Notes: generated from the letters alone by a model not told the origin. Shown: positions 26,069 through 35,712, counted from the first letter of the stretch. The stretch: DNA of 64,000 nucleotides from Actinomycetota bacterium (GCA_963169235.1 CAUJCX010000055.1:1-64000); one strand, 5' to 3'. Translations and numbers: made by a program.

Positions 26069-27519
26069 GAAGTGATCACCTCGGAGGCTTGGCGGTGGGT
26101 AGCAGGCACGGGCGCGGGGGCGGGCACCTCGATGTCGAGGGGCACAGACACCACCAGCCGCGTACCGGACGGGCCGGAGTCGACGTCGAGTCTGCCCCCC
26201 AGCCTACGCGCTCGCTCGCGCATGTTGCGCATTCCCTGGGATTCATGTTCGCTGATGACCGCGGGGTCGATGCCGGCGCCGTCGTCCTTGATGACGAGCA
26301 CCAGCTCGTCCTCACCGAAGGACAGGGTGATGTCGACGGCACACGGGCCGGCGTGACGGGCGGCGTTGGAGATGCCCTCGCGGGTGATCTGCTTGAGGTG
26401 ACGGCCCGCGCCCTCCGGGATGGGTCCCGCGACGTCCTCGCCCTCCACCTTCACGCGGATCGGCGTGTGGGCCTCGACGGCCAGCTCGGCCGCCAGCTTG
26501 CGCAGCCGGGTGGCGACGCCCGCGGGCGTGTCGGGCGTCTCGGACAGGTCGGTGATGTAGCGGCGGATGTCGTCGATGGCCGCGTTGAGGTCGCGCACCA
26601 CGCTGCGCACGTCGGCGCGCAGCTCGTCGGTGGGGCACCGCTGCGCCGTGGCCTCCAGGTGCAGCGCGGCGGCGTAGATGGTCTGGATGGTGCCGTCGTG
26701 CAGGTCGCGGCGGAAGCGCGCCCGCTCGTCCGACACGGCCCGCGCGCGCTCCAGCGCGTCGAGGCGCTGTTTGGCCTCCACCTCGAAGATGTCGAGCAGC
26801 TTCACCGACACCACGCACAGCACCAGCCCCGCCAGGCCGCGCACGACCGCCAGCGGCACCCCGGTGTTGCGGAACCAGCCGGCCTCGTCGACGCCCAGGA
26901 GCCACGGGGCGGGATCGAGCACCAGGCCACCCAGGAGCGCGTACACCAGCAGCACGCCGGCGGCGACGGCGGCGTACGGCTTGATGGCCACCATGCCCGC
27001 CGCGGCCAGCTCGCCGCGCTGGCGCCACAGCCCGACGGCCGACAGCACGGCGCCTGGCAGAAGCAGCGCGAGGCGCGACACGGCGACGGCCGACCACTCC
27101 CACTCGTGGATGCCCCAGCCGCGCGACTGGGCGATGACGGCCGACCCCGACAGCGCGGCCGCCCACACCACCACGCTCAGCACCGACGCGGCGTAGCGCG
27201 TGCGCGGCGACACGGCCAGCAGGCGCAGGCCGAACTGCACCAGGAACAGGAACGCCGCCGTCTGCAGCACGCCGCGGGTGACCACCAGCGCGTCGGCCAG
27301 GTGCGGCCGCAGGTAGCCCTCCTGGATGGGCACGAACGCCCGCCCCCACACGGCGAACGCCTCGATGAACGCGAACGCCGCCAGCCAGATGAGTGCGTGG
27401 GTGAGAAGCAGGCGGCTGGCGCGGCGGCGCTGCAGCCACACGGCGAAGCCCAGCGTGAAGAACATCAGCCCGTGCCCGAACAGGATGATGGTCTCGTTCT
27501 GTTCGAAGAACTGACGCAC
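26065..27519 (-). CDS. Membrane sensor histidine kinase (HisKA_3, NarX-like class)
   Basis: 484 residues. Seven or so predicted membrane helices (10-235) form the sensor, with no large outside loop, so it may sense a membrane or intramembrane signal. Then a coiled segment and the DHp motif RFRRDLHDGTIQTIYA (phospho-His 275), followed by an HATPase with ITREGISNAARHAG (N-box), IKDDGAGID (G1) and SQGMRNMRERARRLGG (G2). Its end overlaps the response-regulator gene by 4 nt. Resembles the DegS/NarX class rather than the HisKA class. Confidence 0.94.
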   Translation of the reverse strand: MRQFFEQNETIILFGHGLMFFTLGFAVWLQRRRASRLLLTHALIWLAAFAFIEAFAVWGRAFVPIQEGYLRPHLADALVVTRGVLQTAAFLFLVQFGLRLLAVSPRTRYAASVLSVVVWAAALSGSAVIAQSRGWGIHEWEWSAVAVSRLALLLPGAVLSAVGLWRQRGELAAAGMVAIKPYAAVAAGVLLVYALLGGLVLDPAPWLLGVDEAGWFRNTGVPLAVVRGLAGLVLCVVSVKLLDIFEVEAKQRLDALERARAVSDERARFRRDLHDGTIQTIYAAALHLEATAQRCPTDELRADVRSVVRDLNAAIDDIRRYITDLSETPDTPAGVATRLRKLAAELAVEAHTPIRVKVEGEDVAGPIPEGAGRHLKQITREGISNAARHAGPCAVDITLSFGEDELVLVIKDDGAGIDPAVISEHESQGMRNMRERARRLGGRLDVDSGPSGTRLVVSVPLDIEVPAPAPVPATHRQASEVITS

Positions 27520-27642
27520 GGGCCTCCCCGGGGCGCTCGCCGGCGGCGCGCTTCACGCGCTTACCGGGGATTTTAGCGCGGCAGGCCCGCGGCGCCCTCG
27601 CGGGGGCCGCGGGCGCACGGGTGGCTCACGCGGGCGGGTCGG

Positions 27643-27900
27643 TCAGCCGCGCCGAAGCTCGTCCTCCAGGCGGGTGCGCATGGAGCTGAGCACCTCTTCG
27701 CCCGCCGCGGCCACCACCTCGGGCTCCTCCAGCAGCGCGTAGCGCCCCAGCGTGGCCGCACGATTGATCACGTACGGGTCCTCCAGGACCTCCGTGATCG
27801 ACCGGCCGTCACCCACCTCGCGGGCGATGTACTCCACCAGGCGCCGGTGGACGGCGGTCTCGTCGCTCAAGAGCCGCTCGAACTCTTCCCGGATTCCCAT
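27643..27900 (-). CDS. Unknown small acidic protein
   Basis: 85 residues, mostly helical (FERLLSDETAVHRRLVEYIARE ... RSITEVLEDPYVINRAATLGRY) and acidic. No motif recognised. Starts with ATG 27900, GGGAGGCACC upstream. Stands alone between htpX and the histidine kinase gene, on the same strand as both. A regulatory or small-adaptor role is only a guess. Confidence 0.65.
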   Translation of the reverse strand: MGIREEFERLLSDETAVHRRLVEYIAREVGDGRSITEVLEDPYVINRAATLGRYALLEEPEVVAAAGEEVLSSMRTRLEDELRRG

Positions 27901-28013
27901 GGTGCCTCCCCGGCATCGTCGTCTGGGACGAAGCTCTCGCCCCTCTGCGAGTCTAGCGCCGCGCCCCCGGACGAACCGTCCCGTCCGCGCGCCCAGGGAC
28001 GAACGCCCGGGCC

Positions 28014-28919
28014 CTACGACATCGCGCGGGCCGCATAGCCGGAGCCGGCCATCTGGCGCAGGCGGCGCACGCGCTCCTCGGTCGGCGGGTGCGTGGAGAA
28101 CCAGCCCGCCATGGTGCGGCCCATCCCGCCGAACGGGTTGACGATGTAGAGCGATGCGGTGGCCTGGTTGACCTCCATCGGCATCATGCGCGAGCCGTGC
28201 TGCAACCGGATCAGCGCGTCGGCCAGCGGGATGGGATCGCGCAGGAGCTCGGCGCCGGTGGCGTCGGCCCGGTACTCACGCTGGCGCGAGATGGCGAGCT
28301 GGATCACGGTGGCCGCCAGCGACGCGAACACCACGGCGATGAGCGCCCCGAACGCCCCCAGGGGACCGTTGTCGCGGTTGTCGCCGCCGCCGAAGATCAT
28401 GGAGAACTGCAGCACGTTGACGACCGCGCCGATGGCGCCGGCGATCATCGCCGCGACGCTCGAGATGAGGATGTCGCGGTTCTTGATGTGGGCCATCTCG
28501 TGCGCCAGCACGCCGGCCAGCTCGGCCGGCGGCAGGGAGCGCTGGATGCCGGCGGTCACCGCGATGGCGGCGTGTGCCGGGTTACGCCCCGTCGCGAACG
28601 CATTGGGCTGTTCGTCGGGCGTGACGTACACGCGGGGCATCGGCACCTCGGCGCGGCGGGCCAGGTCGGCGATGACGCGGTGGAGCTCCGGCTCCTCGGC
28701 CGACGTCACCTCCCGGGCCTTGCTCATGCGCAGCGCCATCGGGCCGCTGAACCAGTACATCGCGAAGTTCATCGCGATGGCGATGGCGACGAACGCCACC
28801 ATGCCGGCGTTGCCGCCCAGGAACCAGCCGACGCCGACCAAGAGGCCGGTGAGGCCGGCCATCAGCACGAACGTGCGCAGCGAATTACTCAGGCGCTGTG
28901 TCGTCGAGTACATCCCCAC
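28014..28919 (-). CDS. htpX: HtpX-type membrane zinc metalloprotease
   Basis: 301 residues of peptidase family M48B, a membrane quality-control protease. Two N-terminal helices, the zinc motif LAHEMAHIKNRD (HEMAH 140-144) with the third ligand Glu in REYRADATGA, and two further helices between. Ends with THPPTEERVRRL, a family hallmark. A -10-like TATACT is at 28972-28977 about 53 nt upstream of the ATG. Divergent from the reductase gene. Confidence 0.95.
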   Translation of the reverse strand: MGMYSTTQRLSNSLRTFVLMAGLTGLLVGVGWFLGGNAGMVAFVAIAIAMNFAMYWFSGPMALRMSKAREVTSAEEPELHRVIADLARRAEVPMPRVYVTPDEQPNAFATGRNPAHAAIAVTAGIQRSLPPAELAGVLAHEMAHIKNRDILISSVAAMIAGAIGAVVNVLQFSMIFGGGDNRDNGPLGAFGALIAVVFASLAATVIQLAISRQREYRADATGAELLRDPIPLADALIRLQHGSRMMPMEVNQATASLYIVNPFGGMGRTMAGWFSTHPPTEERVRRLRQMAGSGYAARAMS

Positions 28920-28971
28920 TGCTCTCCTCCACCATCCTCCGGCCCGCGCCGGTGGTTACGAACGTGTCACG

Positions 28972-28977
28972 AGTATA
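28972..28977 (-). promoter_or_regulatory. Possible -10 box for htpX
   Basis: TATACT matches the sigma-70 -10 consensus in an otherwise GC-rich gap, 53 nt before the htpX start. The hexamer 17 nt further upstream (CGGGTC) does not resemble a -35 box, so this is a one-sided call. Confidence 0.35.
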
Positions 28978-29088
28978 GGAACGGCGCTGTGCGGACCCGG
29001 GTAACCGCTTCTTGTCACCGGGTAAAGGGCGGCGCGCGCCGACGGGCGTACAGTGGGTTGTCCACACCGGCTCGGGAAGGAGCGCGAC

Positions 29089-30297
29089 GTGAACTTTGCG
29101 ATCGTCGGAGGTGGGCTGGCGGGCGTCAACGCGGCGAGCGAGCTGCGCCGCCGCGGTTACGACGGCGACATCACGCTGATCGGCGCCGAACCGCATCCCC
29201 CCTACGACCGGCCACCGCTGTCCAAGGGGCTCCTGCTGGGCAAGGAGACGCCGGAGTCGACCACGGTGTACTCGGAGGAGTGGTTCGCCGAGCACGACGT
29301 CGACCTGCGCACGGGCGCACCGGTGACCGGGCTCGACACCAGGGCGCGCACGCTGGTGACGGGCGGCGAGACGGTGCGGTACGACGAGCTGCTGATCGCG
29401 ACCGGCTCGCAGCCGCGCCACCTGGCCATGGCCGACGAGTCGGGGGCGGACGTGGTCTACCTGCGCACGCTCGAGGACTCGGCGCGCGTCGCGCGTCACC
29501 TCACCGGCAGCGTCGTCATCGTCGGGGCGGGATGGATCGGCCTGGAGGTGGCCGCCGCCGTGCGGGAGGCGGGTGGTCGGGTGACCGTGGTCGAGATGCT
29601 GCCGTGGCCGCTGCACAACGTGCTCGGCGACGAGGTGGCGCCCATGTTCGCCGCCCTCCACCGCGCGCACGGCGTCGACCTGCGCCTGGGGGCGTCGGTC
29701 GCGGCGATCTCCCACGAGGGCGGACGCACCTCCGTACGCCTCGGCGACGGCGACGTGCTGCACCCCGACATGGTGCTGGTCGGCATCGGCGCCGCGGCCG
29801 ACGACGCGCTGGCCGCGCAGGCCGGGGTGCCCACCGACCGCGGCGTGCTGGCCGACGCGCGCCTGGCCACCGCGGTGCCGCACGTGTTCGCGGCGGGCGA
29901 CGTGGCCGTGCACGACCACCCCGTGTACGGCCGCCTGCGCGTGGAGCACTGGGACACGGCCATCAAGCAGGGCCGCCACGCCGCGCGCAGCATGATGGGC
30001 GGCGTGGAGCCCTACGCCGAGCATCCCTACTTCTTCAGCGACCAGTACGACGTGGGCATGGAGTACGTCGGCCACGTGGCGGCCGCCGACGCCGAGGCGG
30101 TGGTGGTGCGGGGCGACCCGGACGCGTTCCGCATGACGGCGCTGTGGATCGCCGGCGGCGTGGTGGCGGCGGGGATGCACGCCAACGACTGGGACGCCAC
30201 CGCCCTCATCCGTCCGCTGCTGGGGCGACCCGCCACCGATGCGGTGCGCGACCCGGGCGTGCCGCTGGCCGACCTGGTGACGGCCGGCGACGCCTGA
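29089..30297 (+). CDS. FAD-dependent NAD(P)H reductase (ferredoxin/rubredoxin reductase-like)
   Basis: 402 residues from GTG 29089, which has GGAAGGAG 5 nt upstream. FAD site FAIVGGGLAGVNAASELR at the start, NAD(P)H site VVIVGAGWIGLEVAAAV near 146-160, and AAGDVAVHDHP for the second FAD contact. The C-terminal reductase-C domain has WDTAIKQGRHAARSM. This family passes electrons from NAD(P)H to ferredoxin, rubredoxin or disulfide partners; no ferredoxin or oxygenase gene is adjacent. Monocistronic, with the lipoprotein gene 64 nt downstream. Confidence 0.9.
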   Translation: MNFAIVGGGLAGVNAASELRRRGYDGDITLIGAEPHPPYDRPPLSKGLLLGKETPESTTVYSEEWFAEHDVDLRTGAPVTGLDTRARTLVTGGETVRYDELLIATGSQPRHLAMADESGADVVYLRTLEDSARVARHLTGSVVIVGAGWIGLEVAAAVREAGGRVTVVEMLPWPLHNVLGDEVAPMFAALHRAHGVDLRLGASVAAISHEGGRTSVRLGDGDVLHPDMVLVGIGAAADDALAAQAGVPTDRGVLADARLATAVPHVFAAGDVAVHDHPVYGRLRVEHWDTAIKQGRHAARSMMGGVEPYAEHPYFFSDQYDVGMEYVGHVAAADAEAVVVRGDPDAFRMTALWIAGGVVAAGMHANDWDATALIRPLLGRPATDAVRDPGVPLADLVTAGDA

Positions 30298-30361
30298 CAG
30301 GCGACCCCGCCCCGCCTGCACGGACGCGCCGGGCGGGCGGGGGCCGCTATCGTCGCCGACG

Positions 30362-30943
30362 ATGCCCCGTGCCCTCCTCGCCGCCGTCGCCGCGGCCCTT
30401 CTGGCGCTCGCCGCCTCGGCGTGCGGCCCCGCCGGTCCCAACGAGACGAAGGGCAGCCCGGCCGACCCGGTCGCGCTTTTGCACGTGCTGCCGGTGCCCC
30501 AGGGCATGCGCGACGGTGGTCCCGAGCGCTCCGCGACGTCCATGGACGTGCTTGAGGCGACGCTGGAGCGCCCACCCACCGAGGCCGAGGCCACGCGCGC
30601 GCACGGCGCCGGCCTGGGCGCAAGCGCCATCCGCACGTTCACCGATGCCCGGGGCGGCGAGGTGACGGCGGTGGTCAGCGTGTGGCCCAGCAACCTCACG
30701 GCCGAGAACTTCGCGCTGCAGCTGGTGCAGCGCCGCGTGGGCAAGGACGGACGCAAGGCGTGGACCCCGTCGAGCCTGCCGGGCAGCCAGGGCACGCGCA
30801 CCGACCAGGGTGACCGGGAGTCCATCCTGGTGCGGGCCGTCGGCCCCAACGCGCTGATCGTGCGCAGCACGGGCGACGTGCCCGCCACGGCCGTCGAGCG
30901 CACGATGGAGCTGATGGTGGCGGCACAGGAGGCGAAGGGCTGA
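30362..30943 (+). CDS. Secreted lipoprotein of unknown function
   Basis: 193 residues. Signal peptide with lipobox ASAC (Cys 21). The body is polar and Ala/Gly-rich; no named domain. The gene lies between the reductase and hflX on the same strand. Possibly a cell-surface protein with an alpha/beta fold (ASAIRTFTDARGGEVTAVVSVWP). Function unknown. Confidence 0.75.
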   Translation: MPRALLAAVAAALLALAASACGPAGPNETKGSPADPVALLHVLPVPQGMRDGGPERSATSMDVLEATLERPPTEAEATRAHGAGLGASAIRTFTDARGGEVTAVVSVWPSNLTAENFALQLVQRRVGKDGRKAWTPSSLPGSQGTRTDQGDRESILVRAVGPNALIVRSTGDVPATAVERTMELMVAAQEAKG

Positions 30944-30974
30944 CCGACCGCCGGGGCGCGATATCCTGGCCTCA

Positions 30975-32333
30975 ATGGGCAAGGACCGCTACCTCGACCA
31001 CGGTAAGGACCGGGAGCTTCAGCGCACGTACCGCGGACGCGCCGCCGGCGACGACGAGCGCGACGACGGTGGTGTGCGCGAGGGGCCCGAGCAGGCGATC
31101 GTGGTGGGCTCGTATCCGCGCGCGGCGGAGGGCGCCGACTCGATGGACGAGATGGTGGAGTTGCTGCGCACCGCCCGGGCGGACGTGGTGGAGCGCATGG
31201 TGCAGCAGCGCGCCATGCCCGACCCCCGGCTGTTTCTGGGCAAGGGCAAGCTGGACGAGCTGCGGGAGCGCGTCGAGGCGCTGCGGCCCGACGTGGTGGC
31301 CGTCGACCACGAGCTGACGCCGGGCCAGCAGCGGCAGCTGGAGGACCGCCTGAAGGTGCGGGTGGTCGACCGCACCGCGGTGATCCTCGACATCTTCGCG
31401 CTGCACGCCACGTCGGCGGAGGGCAAGCTGCAGGTGGAGCTGGCCCAGCTGGAGTACTCGTACCAGCGCCAGGAGGGGCTGTGGCAGCACCTCGAGCGCC
31501 TCGGCGGCGGCGTCGGCACGCGCGGTCCCGGTGAGTCGCAGCTGGAAAGCGACCGGCGCCTGGTGCGCAACCGCATGGGCGTCCTGCGCCGGCGCCTCCG
31601 CGACGTGGCGCGCTCGCGCGACGTCATGCGCAAGGGCCGCAACGAATCCGGTATCCCTCGCATCGCGCTGGCGGGCTACACCAACGCGGGCAAGTCGAGC
31701 CTGATGAATGCGCTGGCCGACGCCGGGGTGTCGGTGAACGACGCCCTGTTCGAGACGCTCGACGCCACCACCCGGGCCGTCGAGCACCGCGGGTACCGCC
31801 TGCTGGTGTCCGACACCGTCGGCTTCGTGCGGGGCCTGCCCCACCAGCTGGTCGACGCGTTCCGCTCGACGCTGGACGAGGCCCGCGAGGCCGACCTGAT
31901 CCTGCACGTGGCCGACGCGTCCGAGCCGGAGGCGCGCCGCCTGGCGCAGGCCGCCACCGTGGACGACGTGCTGGAGGAGATCGGCGCGGGGGCCATCCCC
32001 CGCGTGTCGGTGCTGAACAAGATCGACCTGGTGGACGATCACGAGCGCCGCGAGCTGGCGGCGCGCCACCCGGACGCCCTGCAGGTGTCGGCCGCGACCG
32101 GGGTGGGCGTCGACGTGCTGCGCGACCGCCTGGCCGACGTCGCCCGCGACCGCATGACGGCGATCGACCTCACGCTCCCCTGGTCGCAGGGCGACGTGCT
32201 GTCGGCCGTGTACGCGCACGGGCACGAGGTGCAGCAGACCGAGACCGACGACGGCGTGAGGGTGACGGCGCTGATGCCGCCGCCGGCCGCGGCCCGCGTC
32301 GTGGCCGCCGCGCGCAACGGGAGCGCCGCGTGA
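30975..32333 (+). CDS. hflX: HflX family GTPase
   Basis: 452 residues. Translation-associated GTPase that splits or rescues stalled ribosomes. N-domain with DPRLFLGKGKLDEL and VAVDHELTPGQQRQLED, the GGGVGTRGPGESQLE linker, and G-domain blocks ALAGYTNAGKSSLMNAL (P-loop), DATTR, SDTVGFVRGLPHQLVDAF and NKID. All intact. The end overlaps the TfoX-C gene start by 4 nt. Confidence 0.96.
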   Translation: MGKDRYLDHGKDRELQRTYRGRAAGDDERDDGGVREGPEQAIVVGSYPRAAEGADSMDEMVELLRTARADVVERMVQQRAMPDPRLFLGKGKLDELRERVEALRPDVVAVDHELTPGQQRQLEDRLKVRVVDRTAVILDIFALHATSAEGKLQVELAQLEYSYQRQEGLWQHLERLGGGVGTRGPGESQLESDRRLVRNRMGVLRRRLRDVARSRDVMRKGRNESGIPRIALAGYTNAGKSSLMNALADAGVSVNDALFETLDATTRAVEHRGYRLLVSDTVGFVRGLPHQLVDAFRSTLDEAREADLILHVADASEPEARRLAQAATVDDVLEEIGAGAIPRVSVLNKIDLVDDHERRELAARHPDALQVSAATGVGVDVLRDRLADVARDRMTAIDLTLPWSQGDVLSAVYAHGHEVQQTETDDGVRVTALMPPPAAARVVAAARNGSAA

Positions 32334-32584
32334 GCGTGCGCACGGAGGACATGCGCAACATCGGCCCGGTGACGGCCGCGTGGCTGCACGAGGTGGGCAT
32401 CGACACGCCGGCCGACCTGCGGCGCCTGGGCTCGGCCGAGGCCTACCGGCGCGTGAAGGCGTGGCGCCCGTGGGACGTCACGCTGATGCTGCTGTGGGCC
32501 CTGGAGGGCGCGCTGATCGAGGAGGACTGGATGGACGTCCCTCCCGGCCGCCGCCTGGAACTGCGCCGCGAGGTGGGCGCGTAG
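32330..32584 (+). CDS. TfoX C-terminal domain protein
   Basis: 84 residues beginning with NIGPVTAAWLHEVGIDTPADLRRLGSAEAYRRVK in parts, the TfoX-C helix-hairpin-helix-like domain, and ending WALEGALIEEDWMDVP. TfoX-C is found in competence regulators and as stand-alone proteins; stand-alone forms may bind nucleic acid. GTG start overlaps hflX by 4 nt. No TfoX N-domain is encoded here. Confidence 0.85.
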   Translation: MSVRTEDMRNIGPVTAAWLHEVGIDTPADLRRLGSAEAYRRVKAWRPWDVTLMLLWALEGALIEEDWMDVPPGRRLELRREVGA

Positions 32585-32685
32585 CCGCATCGCGAGCGAG
32601 GGTCTGCCCACGCTGCGCCACATACGCGGTGCCGATAACGGGAGCACCGTGACCACCCGTGCATCCTCCGAGACCGGCTGACGCG

Positions 32686-33225
32686 ATGGATCGCCGGCAG
32701 TGGTACGCGGACGAGCCCGACGGGCGGCGGCCGGTCAGCTGGTACTGGTGGGTCGTCACCGGTGCGGCGCTGCTGGTGTTCACGTCCCCCCTCACCCTGG
32801 TGTGGGCGGTGGACGCCGGGGTGATCGACCTGTGCCCGCCGCGCGCGTCGACCGACGAGGTGGAGGCGTCGCTCACCGCGCTGGGCGTTCCGTTCGTCAG
32901 CGCGCCGGCACCGGTGACCGGCGTCCCGGCCGGCGTGTCGGCGGGACCCGTCGAGACCGAGGAGGGCCGTTGCCAGACGTTCGCCCGCCGCCGGCTCGTG
33001 GTACCAGCCGACCGCGTGGATGCGGTCGGGCACTTCTACGCCGGTCGCGTGAAGGGTCTCGACGGCACGCTGCGCATACCGGCGTGGACGCGGGAGCTGT
33101 CCGGCGAGGTGCCTCTGGCCGACGGCCGCCCGCTCACGTTCACCGCGTACTACGCGGGCAGGCAGCGCGACGGCGTGGCCACGCTGGTGATCTCACTCGA
33201 GTCGGAGTGGTACGACCCGTTCTGA
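32686..33225 (+). CDS. Unknown membrane-anchored protein
   Basis: 179 residues from ATG 32686; a GTG at 32659 with GGGAG upstream is an alternative start. One membrane segment (about 18-42, rich in Trp), then an outside domain of about 130 residues with two Cys (DLCPPR and GRCQTF) that could bond. No recognised family. Convergent with the L,D-transpeptidase gene, 6 nt apart. Function unknown. Confidence 0.65.
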   Translation: MDRRQWYADEPDGRRPVSWYWWVVTGAALLVFTSPLTLVWAVDAGVIDLCPPRASTDEVEASLTALGVPFVSAPAPVTGVPAGVSAGPVETEEGRCQTFARRRLVVPADRVDAVGHFYAGRVKGLDGTLRIPAWTRELSGEVPLADGRPLTFTAYYAGRQRDGVATLVISLESEWYDPF

Positions 33226-33231
33226 GGGCGA

Positions 33232-34254
33232 CTAGCGGATGTAGACCGGCGTCCCCACCGACGTGAGCTCGAACAGGCGCTCCGCGTCGCCGATGTACAT
33301 GCGGATGCAGCCGTGCGAGGCGCGCGTGCCGATGGAGTACGACGACGGCGTGCCATGCATGCCGATGCCCGGGGCCGACGTGCCGATCCAGCGCGTGCCC
33401 AGCGGGTTGCCCGCACCCGGCGGCACCGGGCCCAGGCCCGCGGCCCAGCGCGAGTCGGGCGGGTACCACGTGGGGTTGCGCTGCATGTCGGTGACCGTGA
33501 AGTTGCCGTACGGCGTGGGGTACGCGGGCTGGCCCACCGCGACCGGGAACGCGCGCAGGCGCCCGTTGTGCGCGACGGTCAGGCGGAAACTGGAGCGCAC
33601 GATGAGGATGGCGTCCGGCGGCGTGGCCACGGCGGCGCGCACCCGGCGGGTGGGCAGCGGCACGGTGGACGTGCGCCGGTTGAGCATCTGCGCGCGCACG
33701 CGCGTGACGGCACCCGGGACGTCGATGGCGATGCCCGCGCGGGCCTTGGTCATCACCAGCCGGTTGCTCTTCACCACGGTGGACGCGTCGCGCGCGGGCA
33801 CGTCGCGGCCTTTGGTGCGGTAGCGGATCACCGCTGCCAGGCGCCCGTTGTTCACGCGCTCGGTCACCGGGATGTCGGTGGGCACGTTGGGCTTGGAGCG
33901 CCCCACCATCATCGCGGCCTTGACGGCCCGCGGGATGTCGGCGGTGTAGCCGGACGTGCGCGGCGACAGCGTGATGCGCTTGCCGCGGGCCACCACCACG
34001 AATGCGGCCATGCGGGGCGCGAACGCGGTGGTCACGGTGGCGCGCGCCTGCGCCGCGGTCTGCCCACCCACCGGCACGCCGGCGATGGTGACGCCGGGAG
34101 CGATGATGCCGGGCGGCAGCGGGGCGGCGGGCGTCGTGGGCGCGACGGGCGCCGTGGCGGCGGGTGGCGATTGCGCGAGGGCACCGGATACCGGCGCCAG
34201 GGCGGCTGCCGCCGCGACGACGCCCACAACACTCACCCTCGACTTGAGGCTCAC
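33232..34254 (-). CDS. L,D-transpeptidase (YkuD) with N-terminal peptidoglycan-binding-like domain
   Basis: 340 residues from GTG 34254, with GGGAG about 5 nt upstream. Sec signal peptide (about 5-30, ending GALAQ), Pro-rich linker, a VanW-like/PG_binding_4 domain (about 45-200), then the YkuD domain with HGTPSSYSIGTRASHGCIRM, the catalytic His and Cys. Makes 3-3 peptidoglycan cross-links or attaches proteins to the wall, outside the cytoplasmic membrane. Last gene before the flagellar block. Confidence 0.92.
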   Translation of the reverse strand: MSLKSRVSVVGVVAAAAALAPVSGALAQSPPAATAPVAPTTPAAPLPPGIIAPGVTIAGVPVGGQTAAQARATVTTAFAPRMAAFVVVARGKRITLSPRTSGYTADIPRAVKAAMMVGRSKPNVPTDIPVTERVNNGRLAAVIRYRTKGRDVPARDASTVVKSNRLVMTKARAGIAIDVPGAVTRVRAQMLNRRTSTVPLPTRRVRAAVATPPDAILIVRSSFRLTVAHNGRLRAFPVAVGQPAYPTPYGNFTVTDMQRNPTWYPPDSRWAAGLGPVPPGAGNPLGTRWIGTSAPGIGMHGTPSSYSIGTRASHGCIRMYIGDAERLFELTSVGTPVYIR

Positions 34255-34333
34255 ATGCACTCCCGCACGACAACACACCGCCGTGTGGGCGGCTCACGGC
34301 AGCGAGATTACCGCAGCCCGGCGGGGCGACGTC

Positions 34334-35176
34334 TCAGCGCGGGTACATGCTGCGCAGGAGCTTGCCGGTGGGCGTGTGGACCGCCAGCAGGATGTCGCCC
34401 AGCTTGCCCTTCACCACCTTGCGGCGCATCTCCACGATGATGCGGGCGTCGGGCCCCACCCGGGCCCCGACCACGAGATCCATCGGGAACGGGCCGTACA
34501 CGCCGACGAACGCCACCTCCTCGGGCGGCAGGGGGTGCTCGCGCAGGAGCGTGGCCCACATGGTGGCCAGCCGCTTCTTGGGCAGCGACGCGGCCGGCGT
34601 GCGCGACCGGCGCACCAGGTGGCAGGCGCGCGGCAGCGTGCGGTACTTGCGGGCGCCCGGGCGCGCCAGCACCGGCACCGCGTGGCCCACGGCCTCGTCG
34701 TCGAGGTCGCGCGGGCGCTGCACGTCGCCCGCGTCCACGTCGAGCGTGGTGGTGGCGTGGGTGGGCCCGGGCACGCTCACCCGTTCGCCGCGGGCGGCGG
34801 GCGCCCCCAGCTCCTCGGCGGGGCGGCCGCCCCGCGCCGCAGGCGCCGACAGCGCGGGCACCCGCTGCACGGGCGGCGCGACCGACACCGCGTCGCTCAG
34901 CGCCGCGCGGGTGCTGAGCGGGCGCTCGATCGCGCTCACCTCGGCCATGGGCGGGGCCTCGGGGTGGAGTGCGGCGACGCCGCCCAGGCCCCCCGGGTCG
35001 AGGAAGCCCCGCTCGCGGCCCGACTGGCTGGCGACCACGCCCTCGAAGCCGGGCCGGTGCGTGACCGGCGCGTCATCCCCCGGGGCGTGGGCCGCGGGGG
35101 TGCCGCCGATGGACGCGACGACCCGCTTGAGGTCCTCGGTGAGGGTCCGGCGCGCCTGCCGCCGGGAGCGCAGCAC
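34334..35176 (-). CDS. Unknown protein, last gene of the flhB operon
   Basis: 280 residues from GTG 35176, which shares a base with the previous stop (TAGTG) and has GGAGAG 8 nt upstream. The N-half is Ala/Pro/Arg-rich and likely disordered. The C-half is a compact domain with HPLPPEEVAFVGVYGPFPM, DLVVGARVGPDARIIVEMRRK and VKGKLGDILLAVHTPTGKLLR, strand-rich. No family recognised. Its place at the end of flhB-flhA-flhF-ycgR suggests a motility or surface role. Confidence 0.7.
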   Translation of the reverse strand: MLRSRRQARRTLTEDLKRVVASIGGTPAAHAPGDDAPVTHRPGFEGVVASQSGRERGFLDPGGLGGVAALHPEAPPMAEVSAIERPLSTRAALSDAVSVAPPVQRVPALSAPAARGGRPAEELGAPAARGERVSVPGPTHATTTLDVDAGDVQRPRDLDDEAVGHAVPVLARPGARKYRTLPRACHLVRRSRTPAASLPKKRLATMWATLLREHPLPPEEVAFVGVYGPFPMDLVVGARVGPDARIIVEMRRKVVKGKLGDILLAVHTPTGKLLRSMYPR

Positions 35177-35712
35177 TACGACATCTCTCCGCTGGAGATG
35201 AGCCCCAGCGCCCTGCGCACCCGGTCGAGGGGCTCCACGGCGTCCATGCGGGCGCCGACCGCCACCAGGCTGGGCGTCACGGCGGCGACGGTGGCGTCGT
35301 CGACGGCCGTCACCCGTACGGGCGCGACGTCGTCGGCGGGCTGCACCAGCGCGTGGCCGTGCTCGCCCTTCACGGTGCCCGCGGGCCCCAGGGGCGGGAG
35401 GCGCGTGGTCTGCACCATGCCCACCGGGCACTCCGCCTTGGGCGGGTCGAGCAGCGCCTCGTCGTCGACGAACAGCACCGTCGGCAGCACCTCGATGCTC
35501 GACAGCAGCGTGCCGGCCACCACGTCGGCCCGCAGGTAGCGCTCGAGCGCGCCGCCGTACAGCACGCGCTGAAGACGGGTGGGCGTGATGGGATCGGTGA
35601 ACCGGAAGTCCAGCGGCAGGCCGTTCTCGTCGGTCACCATCAGGCCACCGACGCAGACCCCCTCGGGCGACAGGTCGACCACCAGGTATCCGGGCGTGAC
35701 GTCGTCGGCCAT
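35176..35712 (-). CDS. Unknown protein of the flhB operon
   Basis: 178 residues. Strand-rich N-half beginning GYLVVDLSPEGVCVGGLMVTDENG, then FRFTDPITPTRLQRVLYGGALERYLRADV and later VAVGARMDAVEPLDRVRRAL. No motif recognised, but the ordered look and the tight packing (one-base overlaps on both sides) argue for a real gene. Unknown function, likely linked to motility. Confidence 0.72.
   Translation of the reverse strand: MADDVTPGYLVVDLSPEGVCVGGLMVTDENGLPLDFRFTDPITPTRLQRVLYGGALERYLRADVVAGTLLSSIEVLPTVLFVDDEALLDPPKAECPVGMVQTTRLPPLGPAGTVKGEHGHALVQPADDVAPVRVTAVDDATVAAVTPSLVAVGARMDAVEPLDRVRRALGLISSGEMS

Noticed and set aside
32631-32638. Perfect GCCGATAA on the plus strand, 48 nt before the gene at 32686
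   Set aside because: No TCAA or TAAA lies 15-16 nt upstream (the base run is GCTG/CGCT), so it lacks half of the promoter. Kept out of the sigma-28 list.
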